DNA from: Pseudoxanthomonas suwonensis 11-1
GTDB lineage: Bacteria; Pseudomonadota; Gammaproteobacteria; Xanthomonadales; Xanthomonadaceae
Assembly (NCBI RefSeq): GCF_000185965.1
Contig: NC_014924.1
Coordinates: 2,170,001-2,234,000 of the forward strand
Direction of reading: 5' to 3'
Length of the DNA stretch: 64,000 nucleotides
The position numbers and the translations under genes were made by a program. This document shows, piece by piece, positions 27,302 through 36,145 of the stretch (position 1 is the first letter of the stretch; every line of letters starts with the position of its first letter). The notes under the pieces are model-generated. The model saw only the letters and a program-made list of their open reading frames with translations, was not told where the DNA came from and made no database searches.

Positions 27302-27668
27302 CGCGCCGGGTAAGCGCCTGGCTGGCGTCGAAGTTGCCCACCACGTCCAGGTTGTAGACCAGCGGACGACGCACCTCGTAGCTGACGTTCATCACCCAGC
27401 CGCCGTCGGCGCGCTCGAACTTCACGTTCTGCGGCTTCACGTTCTCGGAATAGTTGATGTACAGGCGGCGGAAGAACAGGTCCTGGATGCGCGCAGGATT
27501 CATGTCCGCCACGCCCGGCTCGTTGGACAGGCCCTTCAGGGCCGACTTCACCGCGTAGTACTCCTGGTACATCGGGAACAGCTTCATCCCGATGTAGGCC
27601 GCGAAACCCAGTACCGCCAGCACCACCAGGAACCCGATAAGGCTGAGACCGCCCTGCTTGCGCTTCAT
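27282..27668 (-). CDS. DUF4845 membrane-anchored protein
   Basis: 128 residues. The ATG at 27668 is chosen for the upstream GGGGGA at proper spacing; an ATG two codons earlier is possible. One N-terminal membrane helix ([19 protein letters not shown]) preceded by basic residues resembles a pilin-like leader, and the rest (about 30-128) is predicted periplasmic. The family always sits between lepB and rnc in many gammaproteobacteria, but has no known function. It overlaps rnc by about 20 nt. Confidence 0.9.
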   Translation of the reverse strand: MKRKQGGLSLIGFLVVLAVLGFAAYIGMKLFPMYQEYYAVKSALKGLSNEPGVADMNPARIQDLFFRRLYINYSENVKPQNVKFERADGGWVMNVSYEVRRPLVYNLDVVGNFDASQALTRRGGSGEE

Positions 27669-27697
27669 TGCCATTCCCCCAAAGGGCGCCATGCGCC

Positions 27698-28498
27698 CTA
27701 CTTGATCGACGTCCCGATCCGCGAAGGATCGAAACTCCCCGTGCAGAACCAACCCTCGCAGTTCAGCCAGATCAGGAACGCCTTGCCGCGGAGGTTCTCC
27801 TCCGGCAGGAAGTGCGTCTGGGTCCAGAACCGGCTGTCCTCGCTATTATCACGATTGTCGCCCATGACGAAATAGTGGCCCTCCGGCACGGTCCACTCGC
27901 CCTGGCCGGACGGCGCGGCGCGGTCGATCCACTCCAGCACGCTGTGGTCGCGGCCGGGCAGGTGCTCGGTCAGCAGGGTCGCGCCGTTCATCTCGGCACC
28001 GCGGCCCTGGCCCACGTACTCGCCGATCGGGGTGTACCGCATCGCCTCCCCGTTGATGTACAGGGTGTCGCCGCGAAAGGCGATCTGGTCGCCGGGCAGG
28101 CCGACCACGCGCTTGATCCAGTTCTGGTCGGGGTCGTGCGGCGGCTTGAACACCACCACGTCGCCGCGCGCCGGCTCGCCCAGGGCGACGACCTTGTGGT
28201 TGTTCACCGGCAGGCGCAGGCCGTAGGAGAACTTGTTGACCAGGATGAAGTCGCCGATCAGCAGGTTCGGCATCATCGAGCTGGACGGGATCTTGTACGG
28301 CTCGGCGATGAAGCTGCGCAGCACCAGCACCGCGGCCAGGACCGGGAAGAACGCACGCGAGTAGTCCACCACCGCCGGCTCCTCGTCCAGCAGCCCCGCG
28401 GTCGCGGCGCGGCGCCTGGCGAAGAACAGCCGGTCCAGCAGCCAGATGATGCCGGTGGCGAAGGTCAGTACCACCAGGCCGATCTCAAACCATTTCAT
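27698..28498 (-). CDS. lepB: Signal peptidase I
   Basis: 266 residues, inner membrane with the active site facing the periplasm. It removes signal peptides from exported proteins. Catalytic Ser74 lies in IPSSSMMP and the general base Lys129 in NWIKRVVGLPGD; the box GDNRDNSEDSRFW is intact. Two membrane helices (about 5-22 and 48-65) precede the catalytic domain. It follows lepA by 64 bp. Confidence 0.97.
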   Translation of the reverse strand: MKWFEIGLVVLTFATGIIWLLDRLFFARRRAATAGLLDEEPAVVDYSRAFFPVLAAVLVLRSFIAEPYKIPSSSMMPNLLIGDFILVNKFSYGLRLPVNNHKVVALGEPARGDVVVFKPPHDPDQNWIKRVVGLPGDQIAFRGDTLYINGEAMRYTPIGEYVGQGRGAEMNGATLLTEHLPGRDHSVLEWIDRAAPSGQGEWTVPEGHYFVMGDNRDNSEDSRFWTQTHFLPEENLRGKAFLIWLNCEGWFCTGSFDPSRIGTSIK

Positions 28499-28562
28499 GC
28501 TCAGTCCTTGCGACGGATTCCGGGGGGGCGCCGGGCGCGGCCGGGGGCGCCGCGCCGGTGCG

Positions 28563-30371
28563 TCACTTGCTGTCCACCTGCAGCACGGCGAGGAAGGCCT
28601 CCTGCGGGATCTCCACCCGGCCGACCTGCTTCATGCGCTTCTTGCCTTCCTTCTGCTTCTCCAGCAGCTTCTTCTTGCGGCTGATGTCGCCGCCGTAGCA
28701 CTTGGCCAGCACGTTCTTGCGCAGCGCCTTGACCGTGGAGCGGGAGATGATCTGCGAGCCGATCGCGGCCTGGATGGCCACGTCGAACTGCTGGCGCGGG
28801 ATCAGGTCCTTCATCTTCTCGCACAGCTCGCGGCCGCGGCGGTCGGCGTGGCTGCGGTGGACGATGATCGACAGGGCGTCCACGCGGTCGCCGTTGATCA
28901 GGGTGTCCACGCGCACGAACGGGCCGGCGTCGAAGCGCAGGAAGTGGTAGTCCAGCGAGGCGTAGCCGCGGCTGACCGACTTGAGCTTGTCGAAGAAGTC
29001 CAGCACCACCTCGGCCATCGGCAGCTCGTAGCTGATCTGCACCTGGCTGGCCATGTAGGTGATGCCCAGCTGGACGCCGCGCTTCTCCTCGCACAGCTTG
29101 ATGATGTTGCCGATGTACTCCTCGGGGGTGAGGATGTTGGCGCGGATGATCGGCTCGCGGACTTCCTGGATCAGGTTGGCCTGCGGCAGCTTGGCCGGGT
29201 TGTCCAGCGGCATCACCGTGCCGTCGGTCCTCAGCACCTCGTAGACCACGGTCGGCGCGGTGGTGATGAGGTCCAGGTCGTACTCGCGCTCCAGGCGCTC
29301 CTGCACGATCTCCATGTGCAGCATGCCGAGGAAGCCGCAGCGGAAGCCGAAGCCCATCGCCTCCGAGCTTTCCGGCTCGAAGCGCAGCGCGGCGTCGTTC
29401 AGGCGCAGCTTCTCCAGCGCCTCGCGCAGGTCCGGGTAGTCCTCGGCGTTGACCGGGAACAGGCCGGCGAACACGCGCGGCTGCATTTCCTGGAAGCCGG
29501 GCAGCGCCGACGGCGCCGGGTCGCCGGCCAGGGTCAGGGTGTCGCCCACGGGGGCGCCGTGCACGTCCTTGATCGAGGCGGTGATCCAGCCCACTTCACC
29601 GGCACGCAGCGCAGGCAGTTCCTTGCGCTTGGGGGTGAACACGCCGACCTTGTCCACTTCGTGGGTGCGACCGGTCGACATCACCAGGATCTTGCTCTTG
29701 GCCTTGATCTCGCCCTGCATCACCCGCACCAGCGAGACCACGCCCAGGTAGTTGTCGAACCAGGAATCGATGATCAGCGCCTGCAGCTTGTCGGTGTCGC
29801 GCGGCTGCGGCGGCGGGATGCGGTGGACGATCGCCTCCAGCACCTCGCCCACGTTCAGCCCGGTCTTGGCGCTGACCGCGACCGCGTCGCTGGCGTCGAT
29901 GCCGATCACCGCCTCGATCTCGGCCTTGGCGCGGTCGATGTCGGCGGTGGGCAGGTCGATCTTGTTGAGCACCGGCACCACTTCCAGGCCCTGCTCCACC
30001 GCGGTGTAGCAGTTGGCCACGGACTGGGCCTCGACGCCCTGGGCGGCGTCGACCACCAGCAGCGCGCCCTCGCACGCGGCCAGCGAACGGCTGACCTCGT
30101 AGGAGAAGTCGACGTGGCCGGGGGTGTCGATGAAGTTCAGGAAATAGGTGTTCCCGTCCTTGGCCTTGTACGGCAGGGACACGGACTGGGCCTTGATGGT
30201 GATGCCACGCTCGCGCTCGATCGGGTTCGAATCGAGCACCTGGGCTTCCATCTCGCGCGCCTGGAGGCCGCCACACAGCTGGATGATGCGGTCGGCGAGG
30301 GTCGACTTGCCGTGGTCGACGTGGGCGATGATGGAGAAGTTGCGGATGAACCGCATGGAATCTGAAGACAT
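28563..30371 (-). CDS. lepA: Elongation factor 4 (LepA)
   Basis: 602 residues. This ribosome-dependent GTPase back-translocates stalled ribosomes or aids initiation and assembly. G-domain motifs are [17 protein letters not shown] and NKIDLP; the C-terminal LepA-specific domain has [20 protein letters not shown]. The ATG at 30371 gives the MSSDSMR start common in xanthomonads; the alternative is 30356. It starts the lepA-lepB-DUF4845-rnc-era-recO operon, with mucD 140 bp upstream. Confidence 0.97.
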   Translation of the reverse strand: MSSDSMRFIRNFSIIAHVDHGKSTLADRIIQLCGGLQAREMEAQVLDSNPIERERGITIKAQSVSLPYKAKDGNTYFLNFIDTPGHVDFSYEVSRSLAACEGALLVVDAAQGVEAQSVANCYTAVEQGLEVVPVLNKIDLPTADIDRAKAEIEAVIGIDASDAVAVSAKTGLNVGEVLEAIVHRIPPPQPRDTDKLQALIIDSWFDNYLGVVSLVRVMQGEIKAKSKILVMSTGRTHEVDKVGVFTPKRKELPALRAGEVGWITASIKDVHGAPVGDTLTLAGDPAPSALPGFQEMQPRVFAGLFPVNAEDYPDLREALEKLRLNDAALRFEPESSEAMGFGFRCGFLGMLHMEIVQERLEREYDLDLITTAPTVVYEVLRTDGTVMPLDNPAKLPQANLIQEVREPIIRANILTPEEYIGNIIKLCEEKRGVQLGITYMASQVQISYELPMAEVVLDFFDKLKSVSRGYASLDYHFLRFDAGPFVRVDTLINGDRVDALSIIVHRSHADRRGRELCEKMKDLIPRQQFDVAIQAAIGSQIISRSTVKALRKNVLAKCYGGDISRKKKLLEKQKEGKKRMKQVGRVEIPQEAFLAVLQVDSK

Positions 30372-30476
30372 GAGGGGCGGCGGTCTCGGCCGTCGTCGGG
30401 TAGCTGCGGATTATCGCACGCCGCACGGGGTTCCACGGGTTGCCCGTGGACTCCCGGCCCGTACACCCCGCGGATC

Positions 30477-30503
30477 GGTGCCCGGCCATGCGGGCCGGGC
30501 ACC
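30477..30503 (-). terminator. Hairpin downstream of the mucD-like gene
   Basis: A perfect 11-bp stem (30477-30487 with 30493-30503) and a 5-nt loop lie 8 nt past the stop codon of the HtrA-like gene. There is no T-tract on the minus strand, so read-through into lepA is likely. Confidence 0.45.
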
Positions 30504-30511
30504 TGTCCGGT

Positions 30512-32008
30512 TCATTCCTGGCCGCGCACGGTCAGGGCGACGAAGCTGGTGGCCCCGCTCGGGGCACGGACCAGCAGCATCACCGCGTCGCCATCGGCGG
30601 CCGAACGCAGCTCGCGCTCCAGCGCGGCCACGCTGCCGACCGGGGTACGGCCGACACGCAGGATCACCATGCCCGGGGCCAGGCCGGCCTCGCGGGCCTC
30701 GGCGCTGTCCACGCCGGTGATGCGCACGCCCTCGTTGGCGCCCAGGCCCAGCTGGCGCCTGGTGGCGGCATCCAGGTCGGACACCCGCAGGCCGATGCGG
30801 CCGGCCGGCACCGCGGCCTGGGCAGCCGGACGCGGGGTGGCGCGGGCATCGCCCGGGGCCTCGCCCAGGGTCACGCCCAGCTCGCGCTTGCGGCCGTCAC
30901 GCATGACTTCCAGGCGGGCCTTGGAGCCCGGCTGCAGCATGCCGATCATCGGCGGCAGGTCGCTGCTGCGGTTCACCGCCTGGCCGTTGACCGACAGGAT
31001 CACGTCGCCGATCTCCACCCCGCCCTTGGCCGCGGCGCTGTCCGGCTCGACGCTGTTGACCAGGGCGCCGGTGCTGCTGGACAGGCCCAGGGCCTTCGCA
31101 CGGGCTGCATCGATCTCCTGCACCACCACGCCGAGCATGCCGCGGCTGACCTTGCCGGTCTTCTTGATCTGCTCTGCCGCGTTCATCGCCAGGTCGATCG
31201 GGATGGCGAAGCTCACGCCCATGTAGCCGCCCGAATTGCTGAGGATCTGCGAGTTGATGCCCACCACCTCGCCGGAGGTGTTGAGCAGCGGGCCGCCGGA
31301 GTTGCCGCGGTTGATCGCCACGTCCGTCTGGATGAAGGGCACGTACTGCTGGCCCTGGCCCTGGCCGCCACTGCGGCCCAGGCCGCTGACGATGCCCGCG
31401 GTGACCGACTGCTCCAGGCCCAGCGGCGAACCGATCGCCACCACCCACTGGCCCGGGCGCAGGGCCGAAGAGCTGCCCAGGCGCAGCGCCGGCAGGCCGC
31501 TGGCGTCCTTGCCCTCGAGCTTGAGCAGGGCCACGTCGTAGCCCTCGTCGCTGCCGACCAGCTTGGCCTGCAGCTCGCGGCGGTCGGCCAGGCGCACGGT
31601 GATCGCCTCGGCACCGTCGACCACGTGGTGGTTGGTCAGGATGTAGCCGTCGCCGATCAGGAAGCCGGAACCGACCGCGCGCGAGGGCGAGGCCTCTGGC
31701 ATGCCGAAGCCGGGGCCGAAGAAGCGGCGGAAGATCTCCGGCATCTCCTCCTCGCCCGGCATGCCGCGCGAGGCGGTGCGCGCACCCACCCGGGCCTCGA
31801 TGTTCACCACGCCAGGGCTGACCTGCTCCACCAGGCGGGTGAAGTCGGGAAGACCGGTCACCAGCGGCGCCGCGGGCGCGGCCGGGGCAGCGGTGGTGGC
31901 GAGGGCGGCCGGCGCGGCCGGGGACGGGGACGGCTCCCGGGCGCAGGCGACGAGCGGAAGGCTCAGCGCCATCGCGACCAGCAGGGGATTGCGCACGCGT
32001 GCAGTCAT
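30512..32008 (-). CDS. mucD: HtrA/MucD-type serine protease with two PDZ domains
   Basis: 498 residues, periplasmic quality-control protease. Triad by DegP alignment: His128 (TNHHVV), Asp158 (GYDVALL), Ser237 (GNSGGPLL). Two PDZ domains follow (about 310-390 and 410-495). The signal sequence ends in LVAC, which fits a lipobox with Cys22, so it may be membrane-anchored, unlike E. coli DegP. The chosen ATG has GAGG upstream. It is the third gene of rpoE-rseA-mucD and probably clears misfolded envelope proteins under sigma-E control. A Pro/Ala-rich segment (29-48) follows the lipid site. Confidence 0.93.
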   Translation of the reverse strand: MTARVRNPLLVAMALSLPLVACAREPSPSPAAPAALATTAAPAAPAAPLVTGLPDFTRLVEQVSPGVVNIEARVGARTASRGMPGEEEMPEIFRRFFGPGFGMPEASPSRAVGSGFLIGDGYILTNHHVVDGAEAITVRLADRRELQAKLVGSDEGYDVALLKLEGKDASGLPALRLGSSSALRPGQWVVAIGSPLGLEQSVTAGIVSGLGRSGGQGQGQQYVPFIQTDVAINRGNSGGPLLNTSGEVVGINSQILSNSGGYMGVSFAIPIDLAMNAAEQIKKTGKVSRGMLGVVVQEIDAARAKALGLSSSTGALVNSVEPDSAAAKGGVEIGDVILSVNGQAVNRSSDLPPMIGMLQPGSKARLEVMRDGRKRELGVTLGEAPGDARATPRPAAQAAVPAGRIGLRVSDLDAATRRQLGLGANEGVRITGVDSAEAREAGLAPGMVILRVGRTPVGSVAALERELRSAADGDAVMLLVRAPSGATSFVALTVRGQE

Positions 32009-32107
32009 GTACGGGACCTCATCGTTGCATGGGGAAAACTGGCACGGCCTGCCGCTGCCACCCACGACGCAGGTGGCGATGGAAACGACAGGTGGCCGGG
32101 ACGCCAG

Positions 32108-33055
32108 TCAGCGCGACGGCGTGTCTTCGGCGGGGGCTTCACCGGCCTGCGCCGGCACGTTGCCGTCGCCGTCGTTGGCCGGCAGCGCAGGCTCGAACGG
32201 ATAGAACGGACGACTGGCCTGGCCGGATTGTGCGCCGGCTCCGCCGAAGCTGGCGGTGAAGGCGCCCGACGGCTGCGGCAGCACCGCCCGCGGCCAGGGC
32301 CGGGCATGCGGCGTGGCGGCCGAGGCGAACGGATCCCGGGCGGTGGCCTGGCCGGCGAACGGTGCAGCCGGCAGGCTGGCCACCGCGGCACCGGAATCGA
32401 CCTGGCTGGAAGCGGCCGGGGCGACGACCTCGCGCACCGAGGCCACCATCGGCAGCGGTTCGGGGGCCACCGGCTGGACCCGGGCCGGGCGCGGCGCCGG
32501 ACGGGCCGCGGTGGCGGCTCCAGGTTCGGCGGCCGCCAGATGGGTGATCGGCCGCGGCTCAGGCACGGCTGGCAGCGGCGCCGGCTCGACCTCGACGGAC
32601 CGGGCCGGAAGATCCGGCGTGCTGGCCACGGTCGTCGCGGGAATCCCGGCCTCCAGGCCCGGCCCGCGACCCTGGCCCATGAACAGCGCGACCACCGCGA
32701 CCGAGGCCGCCAGCGCCGCGGCGCCACCACCCCAGCGTGCCCAGCCGCGGCGGGCGCCGTCATGGGTACCGGTCGCGGCGACCTGGACGCCCTCCTCGCG
32801 GATGGCCACGGCCACCGCGGCGGCGAAGCCCGGGGCGGCCATGCGCCCGAGCCGGCCACGCATGGCCTCGCCGTAGAGCTGCCAGCGCTCGTAGCCATCG
32901 GCCAGCTCCTGGTCGTGCTCCAGCCGGCGCAGCAGGAAGCGCGCCTCGTCCGGCGCCAGGGCGCCATCGACGAGTGCCGACAGCTGCTGGCGGTAGTGGA
33001 GTTCCAGCCGGTCGACGCCGGCGGCGTCGTTGCGGGTGTTGGGATCCTGGCTCAT
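32108..33055 (-). CDS. rseA: Anti-sigma-E factor RseA-like protein
   Basis: 315 residues. The N-terminal cytoplasmic domain (about 15-85; LSALVDGALAPDEARFLLRRL) matches the RseA sigma-binding domain; one membrane helix (about 110-127; AAALAASVAVVALFMG) leads to a Pro/Ala/Val-rich periplasmic tail of about 185 residues. Release of the sigma factor would follow regulated proteolysis. The ATG overlaps the rpoE stop as ATGA. The periplasmic half is poorly conserved across the family. Confidence 0.9.
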   Translation of the reverse strand: MSQDPNTRNDAAGVDRLELHYRQQLSALVDGALAPDEARFLLRRLEHDQELADGYERWQLYGEAMRGRLGRMAAPGFAAAVAVAIREEGVQVAATGTHDGARRGWARWGGGAAALAASVAVVALFMGQGRGPGLEAGIPATTVASTPDLPARSVEVEPAPLPAVPEPRPITHLAAAEPGAATAARPAPRPARVQPVAPEPLPMVASVREVVAPAASSQVDSGAAVASLPAAPFAGQATARDPFASAATPHARPWPRAVLPQPSGAFTASFGGAGAQSGQASRPFYPFEPALPANDGDGNVPAQAGEAPAEDTPSR

Positions 33056-33681
33056 GGTCTGTTTCGTTCCCGGGTAGCGCTTTGGACCTCGAGCAGCGGC
33101 CGAAGTTCAGCGTCGATCGCTTCGCGGGCCCGGAAGATGCGCGAACGCACCGTGCCGATCGGGCAATCCATCTTCTGCGCGATCTCGTCGTAGCTCAGGC
33201 CCTCCACCTCGCGCAGGGTGATGGCGGTCCTCAATTCCTCCGGCAGCGCGTCCACCGCCTTCATCACCGTCCGCTCCAACTCCTCGCGCATGGCCTCGCG
33301 CTCGGGGGTGTCGGTGTCGCGCAGGCGGGTGCCGACGTCGTACTGCTCGGCGTCGCTGGCGTCGATGTCGTCCGTCGGCGGGCGCCGGTTGTGGGCGACC
33401 AGGTGGTTCTTGGCGGTGTTCACTGCGATCCGGTGAAGCCACGTATAGAACTGGGCGTCGCCGCGGAAGTTGCCGATCGCGCGGTAGGCGCGCACGAACG
33501 TGTCCTGGGCGACGTCCTGGCACTCGCTCCAGTCCTGCACGTAGCGGCCGATCAGGGCGACGATCCGGTGCTGGTACTTGCGCACCAGCAGGTCGAACGC
33601 CGCCGTCTCGCCACGCTGCACGCGACGGACCAGTTCGAGGTCCAGTTCCTGGGGTGGATCCTTTTGCGTTCCTTCGGCCAT
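33052..33681 (-). CDS. rpoE: RNA polymerase sigma-E factor
   Basis: 209 residues, ECF sigma factor for envelope stress. Region 2 is CQDVAQDTFVRAYRAIGNF with TWLHRIAVN; region 4 is LREVEGLSYDEIAQKM with GTVRSRIFRAR. The ATG at 33681 has AGGAG upstream at long spacing; a longer frame to 34320 is rejected because it has no codon bias. A sigma-E-type promoter lies at 33748-33721 directly upstream, implying autoregulation. It is translationally coupled to rseA. Confidence 0.96.
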   Translation of the reverse strand: MAEGTQKDPPQELDLELVRRVQRGETAAFDLLVRKYQHRIVALIGRYVQDWSECQDVAQDTFVRAYRAIGNFRGDAQFYTWLHRIAVNTAKNHLVAHNRRPPTDDIDASDAEQYDVGTRLRDTDTPEREAMREELERTVMKAVDALPEELRTAITLREVEGLSYDEIAQKMDCPIGTVRSRIFRAREAIDAELRPLLEVQSATRERNRP

Positions 33682-33720
33682 GCCGGGCCGTACTCCTGTC
33701 GGCGCGGCCGAGCCGTGCCA

Positions 33721-33748
33721 TGTGACCGCCACCGCCGGGAAAAGTTCA
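33721..33748 (-). promoter_or_regulatory. Sigma-E-type promoter of rpoE-rseA-mucD
   Basis: Reading on the minus strand, TGAACTT (33748-33742) is followed by 15 bp and then GTCACA (33726-33721). This fits the ECF sigma-E pattern GGAACTT-N15-17-GTCNNA except for one base in the -35. The predicted start leaves a leader of about 30 nt before the rpoE ATG. Confidence 0.7.
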
Positions 33749-33809
33749 GCGACCTGGCGCGGGCCGCTTCCGGACTGCACATTCTGACCTGCCCGGACCG
33801 CCCGATGCA

Positions 33810-33840
33810 GGAACTTAACCGGCGGCCACTTACCGTCGCG
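33810..33840 (+). promoter_or_regulatory. Possible sigma-E-type promoter toward the beta-oxidation gene
   Basis: A perfect GGAACTT lies at 33810-33816 on the plus strand, but the best -10-like GTCGCG follows after 18 bp and lacks the final A. It is 140 bp upstream of the fadB-like ATG. This is weaker than the divergent rpoE promoter. Confidence 0.25.
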
Positions 33841-33955
33841 CGAGGCCGTCCATACGGCCAACCGCACGCCCCGGGGACTGTTATGGGATTTGACGCGGCA
33901 GAAACAACCTCGGGATGATAGCCGCCCCTTCCATACACAACCGGATGGTTCTCCC

Positions 33956-36031
33956 ATGCTCCCAGGTCTCGACGGACTCCGATTCAGCCACTGGCAAGCC
34001 GCCAGGCGAGACGACGGAGTCGTGGTACTGGCGCTGGACCGCTCCGATGCGGCGGTCAACGCGCTGTCGCAGGACGTTCTGATCGAGCTGGGGGACATCG
34101 TCGAGCGCCTAGCGATCGACCCGCCCCGCGGCGTGGTGTTCAGCTCGGCCAAGGCCAGCGGCTTCATCGCCGGCGCCGACCTGAAGGAGTTCCAGGAATT
34201 CGACCGCCGCGGCACGGTCAACGACGCCATCCGCCGCGGCCAGGCGGTGTTCCAGAAGGTGGCCGAGCTGCCCTGCCCGACCGTGGCCGCGATCCACGGC
34301 TTCTGCATGGGCGGCGGCACCGAGCTGGCCCTGGCCTGCGACTACCGCGTGGCCAGCAGCGACCCGTCCACCCGCATCGGCCTGCCGGAAACCCAGCTGG
34401 GCATCTTCCCCGGCTGGGGCGGCAGCGCACGCCTGCCGCGCCTGGTCGGCGCCCCGGCGGCGATGGACATGATGCTCACCGGCCGCCGCCTGGCCGCGAA
34501 GGCCGCACGCAACATCGGCCTGGTCGACAAGGTGGTCGAGCCGGCCGTGCTCGAGGACACCGCCGCGGCACTGGCGCTGAAGGGCCTGGAGCGTCCGTTC
34601 GGCCAGCGCTTCAAGGGCTGGGCGACCAACACCTGGCTGGCGCGGAAGATCCTGGCGCCGCAGATGGCCAAGCAGGTCGCGCGCAAGGCGAAGAAGGAGC
34701 ACTACCCTGCCCCGTACGCGCTGATCAACACCTGGGCGCGCAGCGGCGGCGCCGGGATCCAGGCCCGCCTGGACGCCGAGCGCCGCGCGGTGGTCAAGCT
34801 GGCCGCCAGCCCGACTGCGCGCAACCTGATCCGCATCTTCTTCCTCAGCGAGCGGCTCAAGGGCCTGGGCGGCAAGGATCACGGCATCGCCCACGTGCAC
34901 GTGGTCGGTGCCGGCGTCATGGGTGGCGACATCGCCGCCTGGGCGGCCTACAAGGGCTTCACCGTCACCCTGCAGGACCGCGAGCAGCGCTTCATCGATG
35001 GCGCCCTCGCACGCGCGCAGGAACTGTTCGCCAAGCGGGTCAAGGACGATGCCAAGCGCCCGGCCGTGGCCGCGCGCCTGCAGGGCGACCTGGCCGGCGA
35101 CGGCGTGGCGAAGGCCGACCTGGTGATCGAGGCGATCATCGAGAACCCGGAGGCCAAGCGCGAGCTGTACCAGTCGCTGGAGCCGCGCATGAAGCCGGAC
35201 GCGCTGCTGGTCACCAACACCTCCTCGATCCCGCTGGACGAGCTGCGCGGCCACATCGCGCGCCCGGCGCAGTTCGCCGGCCTGCACTACTTCAATCCGG
35301 TGGCGCAGATGCCGCTGGTGGAGATCGTGCGCCACGCCGCGCTGGATCCGGCCACCGAGCAGCGCCTGGCGGCGTTCTGCAAGGCACTGGACAAGTTCCC
35401 GGTGCCGGTCGCCGGCACCCCGGGCTTCCTGGTCAACCGCGTGCTGTTCCCGTACATGCTCGAGGCCGCGCACGCCTACGCCGAGGGCATCCCCGGCGCG
35501 GTGATCGACAAGGCGGCGGTGAAGTTCGGCATGCCCATGGGCCCGATCGAGCTGATCGACACCGTGGGCCTGGACGTGGCCCAGGGCGTGGGCGCCGAGC
35601 TGTCGCCGTTCCTGGGCCTGCAGCTGCCGGCGGCGCTGTCCACGGTCGAGCCCGGCAGGCGCGGCAAGAAGGACGGCCAGGGCCTGTACACGTGGCAGAA
35701 GACCGAGAAGGGCAGCAAGCCGGTCAAGCCGGAGGTGCCGCAGGGTTACAAGGCCCCGGAGGACCTGGAGGACCGCCTCATCCTGCCGCTGCTCAACGAG
35801 GCGGTAGCCTGCCTGCACGATGGCGTGGTCGACGATGCCGACCTGCTCGATGCCGGCGTGATCTTCGGTACCGGCTTCGCACCGTTCCGCGGCGGCCCGA
35901 TCCAGCACATCCGCGCCACCGGCGCCGACGTCCTGCTGGAGAAGCTCAAGACGCTGCAGGCGCGCCACGGCGAGCGCTTCGCCCCGCGCCAGGGCTGGGA
36001 CAGCGCGCTGCTGCGCCAGCCGCCGGTGTAA
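33956..36031 (+). CDS. Fused enoyl-CoA hydratase / 3-hydroxyacyl-CoA dehydrogenase
   Basis: 691 residues, FadB/FadJ-type beta-oxidation enzyme. The N-terminal crotonase domain (about 1-190) has both catalytic Glu residues, in GGGTELALA and GLPETQLGIFPGWGG. The NAD-binding domain begins at VHVVGAGVMGGDIAAWAA (about residue 315), and the dehydrogenase has HYFNPVAQMPLVEIV with the catalytic His. The C-terminal domain ends with FGTGFAPFRGGP. It hydrates enoyl-CoA and oxidises the product to 3-ketoacyl-CoA. No thiolase (fadA) is adjacent, so FadJ-like partnering is possible. Confidence 0.92.
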   Translation: MLPGLDGLRFSHWQAARRDDGVVVLALDRSDAAVNALSQDVLIELGDIVERLAIDPPRGVVFSSAKASGFIAGADLKEFQEFDRRGTVNDAIRRGQAVFQKVAELPCPTVAAIHGFCMGGGTELALACDYRVASSDPSTRIGLPETQLGIFPGWGGSARLPRLVGAPAAMDMMLTGRRLAAKAARNIGLVDKVVEPAVLEDTAAALALKGLERPFGQRFKGWATNTWLARKILAPQMAKQVARKAKKEHYPAPYALINTWARSGGAGIQARLDAERRAVVKLAASPTARNLIRIFFLSERLKGLGGKDHGIAHVHVVGAGVMGGDIAAWAAYKGFTVTLQDREQRFIDGALARAQELFAKRVKDDAKRPAVAARLQGDLAGDGVAKADLVIEAIIENPEAKRELYQSLEPRMKPDALLVTNTSSIPLDELRGHIARPAQFAGLHYFNPVAQMPLVEIVRHAALDPATEQRLAAFCKALDKFPVPVAGTPGFLVNRVLFPYMLEAAHAYAEGIPGAVIDKAAVKFGMPMGPIELIDTVGLDVAQGVGAELSPFLGLQLPAALSTVEPGRRGKKDGQGLYTWQKTEKGSKPVKPEVPQGYKAPEDLEDRLILPLLNEAVACLHDGVVDDADLLDAGVIFGTGFAPFRGGPIQHIRATGADVLLEKLKTLQARHGERFAPRQGWDSALLRQPPV

Positions 36032-36084
36032 GCCGCGGCCACGCCGCGCCGGCGCACGCCGACGCGGCAGATGGCTGGAACAGG

Positions 36085-36115
36085 ACGGGGCGGCCAATGG
36101 CCGCCCCGTTGCGTT
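36085..36115 (+). terminator. Terminator between the beta-oxidation gene and the convergent DUF4380 gene
   Basis: An 11-bp perfect stem (36085-36095 with 36099-36109) with an AAT loop is followed by TGCGTTT. It lies between two convergent stop codons and could serve both directions. Confidence 0.7.
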
Positions 36116-36145
36116 TGCCACATCCGGCAGCGCAGCGGATGCCGC

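Noticed and set aside
33682-34320. Long N-terminal extension of rpoE
   Set aside because: It would overlap the divergent beta-oxidation gene and has no similarity to sigma factors; the 33681 start is the family start.
36118-36145. REP-like palindrome ATCCGGCAGCGCAGCGGAT
   Set aside because: It is a short inverted repeat without a GTAG/GTGG head, so it is not grouped with the REPs.
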